A program made the position numbers and the translations under genes. Shown here one piece after another: positions 57,568 to 64,000 of a stretch of 64,000 bases of DNA (within the stretch, counting starts at the first letter, position 1; every line of letters begins with the position of its first letter). The notes below the pieces were generated by a model. That model worked only from the letters and a program-made list of their open reading frames with translations. It did no database searches and was not told the DNA's origin. Source of the stretch: Micropterix aruncella (taxonomy: Eukaryota > Arthropoda > Insecta > Lepidoptera > Micropterigidae). The stretch covers positions 5,615,281 to 5,679,280 of the forward strand of contig OX155967.1 in the NCBI GenBank assembly GCA_944548615.1, in the 5' to 3' direction.

Positions 57568-58085
57568 TACACGCTTTTATTAGGTCAACCTGTATGTAAC
57601 TAAATAATGGAATCTAAGGTAACTAATTTAGACATCTTCCAAGGATCGTAGCGTCATGAAAATTGGCAGCTGTATGTAGTTCTGATGACAATACAATAAT
57701 ATGGTACTGTCGAACTGATCTGATGATGGAGTCGGAAGATATGAACTGGAACTTCATGATGGAAGATCGTATCATAGTGCTGTGTTTGGACTTGTTAGAA
57801 TAGTCTTGGAATGAACTTTGACCACGATTAGGTTTCAAGGTCTGATGATGAAGCCGGAAGATAGGCACTGCATTCCATGATGGAATATCGTATCATAGAC
57901 GTGTTTGGACTTGTTAGAAAGGTCTTGTAATGAACTTTGACCACGATTAAGTTTCAAGGTCTGATGATGAAGCCGGAAGACAGGAACTGGGATTCCATGA
58001 TGGAATATCGTATCATAGTCGTGTTTGCACTTGTGAGAAAGGTCACGTAATGGACTTTGAACACGATCAGGATTCAAGGTTATAA
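57568..58085 (-). repeat. Repeat J, copy 2, with 3 tandem ~120-bp units
   Basis: The left end ACACGCTTTTATTAGGTCAA and 57600-57720 match the right part of 16655-17010 reversed. Then units at about 57720-57835, 57836-57955 and 57956-58080 each carry TCTGATGATGAAGCCGGAAG, CCATGATGGAATATCGTATC and TTTGGACTTGTTAGAAAGGT. The copy is expanded relative to the 16.7-kb one. Confidence 0.8.
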
Positions 58086-58089
58086 CACC

Positions 58090-58565
58090 CTATTATATAT
58101 TGAGTGTAAATAGTGTAAATATTGACATAGGTGCCTGTATAAAATGTATATAGACCTGTACATGGAGAGTGTAAATAGAATAATATTGATATATCTATAT
58201 ACGATGTATATTGACGTGTAAATAGGGTAGTAGGTTGTTAAAGATCCCACCCAAGCCAAGGTGAGAAACGTGCCGGGGACTGAATGGCATGAGGGTGGTT
58301 AATAATATCATGTCGCTAGCGTCACCTCAGGGAACCGGGCGAAACCCTGTTGTAAATAGTCTTGCCCCTCTACACGGACCTCTGGGGGGGGGGGGGTCGA
58401 CCGTTGAATTGTCCACTACTCGTGGGTATAATATGGCATAATAATATGGCAAATTAACTATGATATTCTTACTTGCTCGACTTTGGTTTTTACGTGCATT
58501 TATAAACGCGTGTTTTTTTTTTTAAACTATTATTTTTATTTACTTTGCAGAACTATACCGCCCCG
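58090..58565. other. Unassigned
   Basis: 58240-58400 has mixed composition with a ~12-nt G run at 58384. 58500-58560 is T-rich. No gene. Confidence 0.4.
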
Positions 58566-58569
58566 AATA

Positions 58570-59207
58570 TCCATCGGATGACGGGGGATGAGACTTGGGT
58601 GCGTGACTACATCCCAGAATCTAAAAGACAATCACTTTAGTGGCCTTATTCAACTTCCTCAGCCACCAAAATTTTCAAGAGGACACATTCAGCCGAAAAA
58701 ATAGAAGGCATCTGTTTTATGGATCCTTTAGGTGGATTGTATACCTAAAGGGACTACCATTAATACAGAGGCTTACTGCAATACCCTAAAGAAACTTCAG
58801 AAGAGCCATTCAGAATAGCAGAAAGAGAAATCTGACCCGGGGAGTCAGCCTCCTGCCGACATCGTTTGGATAGGATATTGTCACTCATTCCCCCTATTAA
58901 TGCGACTTGTCGCCTTCGGAGTATAACCTTTTCACCAAACTAAACGAGTTTTTGGGTTGGAAGCGTTTTTACAACGATCAGGAGGACGAGGAAGCTGTGA
59001 AGAAGTGGCTAAAAGTTCGTGGCGGAGGTCAATGACACTGTCATACAAAAGCTTATGCCCCAACCACAGAAATGCCTCAATCTCGACGGCGACTACGTTA
59101 AAAATACTTTAATATATTTGTAAAGTCTCCTGTGAATTTCAATTAAATAAAGGCATTTTTCGATCCTACATAAATGTTGTAACTTTACATTCTGAATGAC
59201 CCTCGTA
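58570..59207 (+). pseudogene. mariner transposase relic
   Basis: The plus strand reads MTGDETWVRDYIPESKRQSL (58582-58640) with the mariner catalytic-Asp context GDETW, followed by STSSATKIFKRTHSAEKIEG, later AYCNTLKKLQK, LFTKLNEFLGWKRFYNDQED and EEAVKKWLK in shifting frames. Stops and frameshifts abound. The right terminus GAATGACCCTCGTA (59194-59207) is a mariner-type inverted repeat end. The left half, including the left TIR and N-terminal domain, is missing. Confidence 0.88.
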
Positions 59208-59620
59208 GTATGCGCTGTATGTTTCCTGAAACAATTAAATAAAACAAAACAAAAAAAACTACTCTGGCGTACTGTCAATCTGGTGTGCTGGAATAAACAA
59301 AGCGAATACACGCATTTTTATTTTATTTGTATTTTTTATTTTATTATTGTTAAGGAAACAAACAGCTTTTACAAAATATTGGGTATAAAATTATTTAGTT
59401 TCAAAGATAATGCTAATAAAATGTTTCCACATAAACATTACTAATTTAAACACTTAAAAGTTTTCTATGAAGAATACACTCACATAAAAAGAGGTGGGAA
59501 TTGGGAAGGGGGTAGTCATATAAGTAAATACAATTTTATGTGAATACACGTTCCATAATGTATACATATTATTGTCATAAATATTATTTAAATATATTCT
59601 TGAATACATAATTATTAATA
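59208..59620. other. AT-rich, no gene seen
   Basis: Short open frame at 59196-59444 is spurious; 59470-59600 is AT-rich. Confidence 0.4.
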
Positions 59621-59846
59621 TCTATATCCTACTAATATTATAATCGCGAAAGTTTGTATGTATGTATGGATGTTTGTTACTCTTTCACGCAAAAACTACT
59701 GAATGGATTTTGATGAAACTTTACAATAATATAGCTTACACATCAGAATAACACATAGGCTATAATATATAAAGATATGTGGTTTTCTATCATCATTATC
59801 ACAATTTTCCATCACCACGCGGGTGAAACCGCTGGGCGCAGCTAGT
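59621..59846 (+). mobile_element. Short Helitron, intact ends
   Basis: 226 bp from A|TCTATATCCTACTAATATTA to GCTGGGCGCAGCTAGT. It is the uninterrupted relative of 47799-48685. Non-autonomous. Confidence 0.9.
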
Positions 59847-60420
59847 AATATATAAAACAAAGTCGGGTTTGTTTAATCACTTATAACTCGAGAACGGCTA
59901 GACCGATTTTCATGGTTTTTGATTTGTAGTATTTGTCTCCGTCCCGAATAGCAGAATAACGTTTAAAAACTAAAATTGGAAAGTTGGCAAAAAATTAAAA
60001 TAAAAGAAAAACATTTTCCCATACAAAATGTAAAACCGTGTTTTTCTCATGGTCAGTTGTACGTGGCATGTTTACGTGTCGGCAAATCATCCGCTTTATT
60101 TGTTCTTGCGCCTGATTAAAATACAAAAAATGTCGTATATCACAAGGTGCTTCAATGAAGAGAATTAAACAGAGTGCATCCCATGCTGTAGAATATGTAA
60201 ATAGTTTAATTGAATCATGTCTTGTTGACACGCGATTAATATAGTTATTTTTTGTACTTTTATATTTATTTTTGTGTTATTATCTTAATAAAGTAGTGAA
60301 CTTAATATTTATTTTGTATTCATTGTATTACTTTCATAAACTCATAAATTAAGTTCTGGTAATCTGTAACACGACATTCATTGACTGTTAGGCGGTACGA
60401 AGTTCGCCGGGTCAGCTAGT
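59847..60420 (+). mobile_element. Non-autonomous Helitron
   Basis: Starts AATATATAAAACAAAGTCGG directly after the previous element and ends in a GGCGGTACGAAGTTCGCC hairpin plus GGGTCAGCTAGT, followed by T. The reverse copy with rearrangement is at 6184-7190. No protein domain; the 78-codon minus frame is incidental. Confidence 0.88.
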
Positions 60421-60431
60421 TATATTATACG

Positions 60432-60877
60432 TACAGGGTGTTATTACAGCACGGGCTTTTTTTTCTGTGGGTGAATCAGTATAACGTAGTAAGCAACTTT
60501 TGATAAAAAAATTTGGAAAAAACCATGTTTTTTTTGGAAAAAAAATATTTTTTGTTTTTTTTTTTAATTTGAAAATTTGAAGAAGTTGACTGTTAAATAA
60601 AGGTTTGAGAAGCGTTTGAGAGTGCTGCGCCATCTAGCGGTAGGTAATAAGTCGTAAATAAACAATATCAGCGACATTTTACCAACCGCTAGATAGCGCA
60701 TCGTGATCATAGCTTTTCATAATATTTAAAAATAAAATAAAGAAAACAAATTTTCAAAAAAAAAAAAAAAAAAGTTTATTTTTTAGTTTTTTCTAAATTT
60801 TTTTATCAAAAGTTGCTTACTACGTTGTACTGATTCACCCACAGGAAAAAAAGCCCGTGCTGTAAAAACACCCCGTA
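60432..60877. mobile_element. 446-bp MITE with ~90-bp TIRs
   Basis: The left arm TACAGGGTGTTATTACAGCA and right arm TGCTGTAAAAACACCCCGTA pair for ~90 bp (sharing AAGCAACTTTTGATAAAAAA). A second inverted pair, CATCTAGCGGTAGG against CCAACCGCTAGATAG, lies in the middle. Confidence 0.85.
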
Positions 60878-60879
60878 TA

Positions 60880-61500
60880 GTGCGACCCTTGAATATTATT
60901 TTATATAGTGCTTAATATTATGTTATATAGTGCGATTTTTTGAACCCTCTTCAGTTTATCAAGTAACTCCTCATTAGTTTCCTTGCATCTTCGCTGCGTG
61001 TAACAGGCTATCATGCCCTTAATACGAGACAACTTTTGGGCGCATTCTATGGTGCATATATTAATGCAGTTGTATGCGGGCGAGAGAAAGTGCAACGCGT
61101 TCGGTTGTTTGAAAGGTCACGGACTGCGCGTTGGAAGAGAAGTGGGTTATTTGTGGTCCGCGTCAGGCGCCGCACCGCGCGGGCGCGCGCCGAGGGGACC
61201 GCGAGAAGGGGGGTCGTGCTGGACGCGCTCGCTCGTGTGACACATATCGGCCAAGATGATACTGACGCGCGGCCCTTTTCTGTCCTAGGCGCACAGAGAC
61301 GAACTTTCGCAGCTCAGTGGTGTGTAAATTTCATAAAGTACCTACATCTTTTGACGATTTTTGAGATATCAGTCGTAGTGAATTATCTCATGATACCGAA
61401 ACCGCGGATAATAGAAACAAGGGGAAAACACAGAGTATGACATAGTATCAAGATTACAAAATTGTATACATTCTAAAATATAGATTCAGATTCAGATCCA
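60880..61500. other. Unassigned with GC-rich block
   Basis: 61130-61260 is strongly GC-rich (GCACCGCGCGGGCGCGCGCC) in AT-rich surroundings. An open frame of 134 codons runs through it on the plus strand but has low-complexity Arg/Ala content. It may be a CpG-rich promoter or 5' exon, unproven. Confidence 0.35.
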
Positions 61501-61521
61501 GATTCATTTTATTGGTATACT

Positions 61522-63345
61522 TGTTTGTTTGTTTCTACCCTTTATTGCGAAATTTCACAATTGGCGGGTTTATTGTCATATGACAATTTCTTACAACCAA
61601 CCCTACTATGACCTGTTTATAGTAAAGTAAAGTAAAAGGTATTTATTTCCAATACAACCATACAATTGTGTAGGAATGACAGTAATTAATCTTAAATTAG
61701 TTACTCAATTTAGACAAGAGATGATATACAATATATAGTTTTAAACTTACCAATTTACAAAAACATAGACTATATGATAACAGTTTACAACAAAACAATT
61801 AACGGTAAATAATATGTATTAGATTAAATGGGTAGATACGATGCTATGTATTTTCAAAATATTTTAAGAAGTCGTTATGGGCATACATGTTGATTTTAAG
61901 CAGATAGACTCGGATGGATCTCTTGAAAATATCGATGTTTTTAATTTCTTTTAATCTTTCGGGCAATTTATTGAAAAGTTTGAGGCCTAAGTATCGACTA
62001 GTCGCCTGGAACTTGGCAGTACGTGCTACGAACGGTTGGAGATACAGGGTTTTATTCCTGGTGTCATGCCGATGTACTTCCTCGTGGGATATGGCCGAGC
62101 TCTTATTGCAATAGAATTCGCAAAGAGCTTCTTGAGCAAAAATTGCATATACGGTCAATATCCCTAGTTTTTGGAAGTGTTCACGACATGACTGCCGTGG
62201 ACCAATACCTACTATCGCACGTATGGCTCTTTTCTGGAGAGTGAATACACTGTTGATGTGTGCTGCATTACCCCATAAAAGAATACCATAGCGCAGGTGT
62301 GACTCAACTAGCGCGTAATAGGCCGATATTACTTCAGTTCTCTCCAAACAATTTCTGATGCGTAATAGAGCATAGCAGGCTGACGAAAGTTTTGACTTAA
62401 CATGCTCTATATGTAGATTCCATGACATCTTTGCATCCAGATGTAGTCCGAGGAATTTAACTGATTCCGCAAGTTCAACCGGGTAGTTAACTTTTATAGA
62501 TGATGTCTTGCTATTAAAATTTAAAATAACAGTTTTAGACATATTTAGAGACATCTTGTTCGCATTAAACCAATCATCAAGTTCACCAAGAGATGTATTG
62601 AGATTGGCAGTGAGCGTATTTATGTTGTCAGCTTCAACTACAGCGCTAGTATCGTCTGCAAATTGGGTGACTTCACATTTAGATAGATTTGGACTCAGGT
62701 CATTTATGTAAATAATGAAAAGCAACGGTCCAATAATTGAGCCTTGCGGTACTCCAATATTGACAGTAAGTATTTCGGAAGTTGCTACGGACTCGATTAG
62801 ATCTCTGCCAATATTGGCTATTTCCACTTTTTGCATTCTGTTTTGCAGATAAGTCTTGAATAGGTTATTTGCCGTACCTCGGATGCCATAATAGTCTAAT
62901 TTTGCAAGTAGAAGATCGGTTTGGACGCAATCAAAGGCTCGACTGAGGTCACAAAAAATGGCAGCCGAATACCTTTTCATATTTAGACATGTATGTATTT
63001 GATTGCAACACTTCAACATTGCCTGTTGGGTCGATTTCTTATATGTATGTATGCGTGTAACGTGATATATTATGATATACATGATATATTATGATATACG
63101 TGTAACATGATATAACATGATATACATGCGTGTAACATGATATACATACATATATCTTCGATATATGTATGTATGCGTGTAACATGTGTGTAAGTGTGTG
63201 TCTTGTTATTGCATTAGATCGACAGATTTCAAAATGCAATTCCGTTAATTAGATCCCAACGGAAAATGGTGACCCAGCCAGGAATCGAACCCGGGACCTT
63301 ACAACGTCACATCAGGCGACCCAACCACTCTGCCACCGGGCCGTG
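61522..63345 (-). mobile_element. tRNA-derived SINE split by element C
   Basis: The head (B box on the minus strand at 63281-63291, body to ~63160) and the tail (61522-61613, AAACAAAC, CAATAAAG, GTCATATGACAATAAACC) are the two halves of the SINE seen intact at 35326-35606. Near the break (63050-63180) a local amplification of TATATCATGTTACACG has occurred. The middle is a non-LTR element. Confidence 0.88.
61621..63042 (-). mobile_element. Non-LTR retroelement C, 5'-truncated RT
   Basis: The minus frame from ~63040 to 61847 reads KKSTQQAMLKCCNQIH, IFCDLSRAFDCVQTDLLLAK, GVPQGSIIGPLL, catalytic FADDTSAVVEA, LNMSKTVILNFNS, GILLWGNAAH and the terminal FNKLPERLKEIKNIDIFKRS. The frame is open to its stop; upstream endonuclease and early RT motifs are absent. 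A (CTTTA)n-type tail lies at 61621-61637 (minus). The first ~14 codons of the longer open frame are SINE-derived. Confidence 0.9.
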
Positions 63346-63404
63346 TCTTGTATACTGGTATACAAGTCATACATAGGTACAGTTAAGCCAACATTTTTTT
63401 TTCT

Positions 63405-63635
63405 ATCATTATAAATAGGATAGAAAATGAATTTACCGCGTGAAATTTGTAGCACCCGACGTTTCGGTGATGTTGCAGCCGCCGTTGTCCAGAGTAGACA
63501 ACGTTGTCGGTCTACTCTGGACAATGGCGACTGCAACGTCACCGAAACGTCGGGTGCTACAAATTTCACGCGGTAAATTCGTTTTCTATCCCATTTATAA
63601 TGTCAAACAACCGCGATAGTCTTCGATTTTATATT
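63405..63635 (+). repeat. Penelope-associated hairpin repeat
   Basis: Near-perfect arms of ~85 nt (63413-63500 and 63511-63595) share ATTTACCGCGTGAAATTTGT, ACCCGACGTTTCGGTGA and GTCCAGAGTAGAC around a ~10-nt loop, then CATTTATAAT and GTCAAACAACCGCGATAGTC. The right arm equals the 3' end of the GIY-YIG element. Confidence 0.85.
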
Positions 63636-63659
63636 TTTTCTATCGCAATGAAAACGTTA

Positions 63660-64000
63660 GAAAAATAAAAATAAAAGAGAAAACGAAAGAAAACACAAGT
63701 ATAATGTAAAAGAAATGCAAAGAGATAATTTACACATGCAAAGAGATTATCACAATGACAAATCATTAACACTTTAGTCTTCCACCAATAATTTTATTCT
63801 TCACTCGAGTAATATTACTCCAGTGAGTAAAACGCATTATCGGTGAGGTACTTCTTAATGCGGCTCTTTAATACGCCAAGAGAATGAGCCTGCCGAATGT
63901 GATCGCTGAGTTTGTTGTAGACCGCTGGGCCGGCGATATTGGCTAGCCTGTCCGACTTAGATAATGCATGACTTACCGAACGTAGCATGCTTCGGGATCT
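63660..64000 (-). mobile_element. Non-LTR RT C-terminus, runs off window
   Basis: From the window edge to a stop at 63815 the minus strand reads SMLRSVSHALSKSDRLANIA, AVYNKLSDHIRQAHSLGVLK and YLTDNAFYSLE, the C-terminal tail of a non-LTR RT. A 3' untranslated region continues to ~63660. The rest of the element would lie beyond 64000. Confidence 0.72.

Noticed and set aside
61036..61440. 134-codon plus-strand open frame in a GC-rich block
   Set aside because: Low-complexity Arg/Ala content created by GC-rich sequence; no domain and no splice context.

Overview
The window reads as insect nuclear DNA, most likely from a moth or butterfly (Lepidoptera). This rests on the AT-rich background, the single-exon insect-type C/EBP gene, and repeat families I recognise from lepidopteran genomes: small Helitrons ending in CTAGT, a tRNA-derived SINE with a CAATAAAG..AAACAAAC tail, Penelope-like fragments, mariner relics and many 5'-truncated non-LTR retrotransposons. 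Assignment to order is knowledge-based inference; I cannot name the species.

Only one well-supported host gene is present: a 294-residue C/EBP-family bZIP transcription factor (slow border cells orthologue candidate) on the minus strand at 11676-12560. Weak exon-like traces lie at about 28.3-28.45 kb (minus, ankyrin-like) and 48.8-48.98 kb (plus). Nothing else looks like host coding sequence.

Layout. 0-11 kb: SINE fragment, a diverged ~210-bp tandem array, a 763-bp terminal-inverted-repeat (TIR) element, a piggyBac-like MITE, a Helitron carrying a complex templated insertion, further MITEs and a Helitron. 11-12.8 kb: C/EBP and its upstream region. 13-24 kb: Penelope-type hairpin, second MITE copy, RT (reverse transcriptase) fragments, TIR elements, Helitron, and a chimeric retroelement block duplicated at 51 kb. 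24-49 kb: a zone seeded with a GC-rich foldback family, including one ~840-bp inverted repeat, mixed with RT fragments, a Penelope GIY-YIG fragment with target-site duplication, a very long (AT)n tract and a solo LTR. 49-64 kb: Helitrons, a three-deep nest of non-LTR elements, a mariner relic, a SINE split by a non-LTR element, and an RT fragment running off the window.

The retroelement proteins carry no host function; their interest is in nesting order and insertion mechanism. The strongest unexplained structures are the modular foldback family, the palindromic templated insertion at 6.4-6.8 kb, and the duplicated retroelement junction at 20/51 kb. All boundaries, identities and repeat relations were read by eye.
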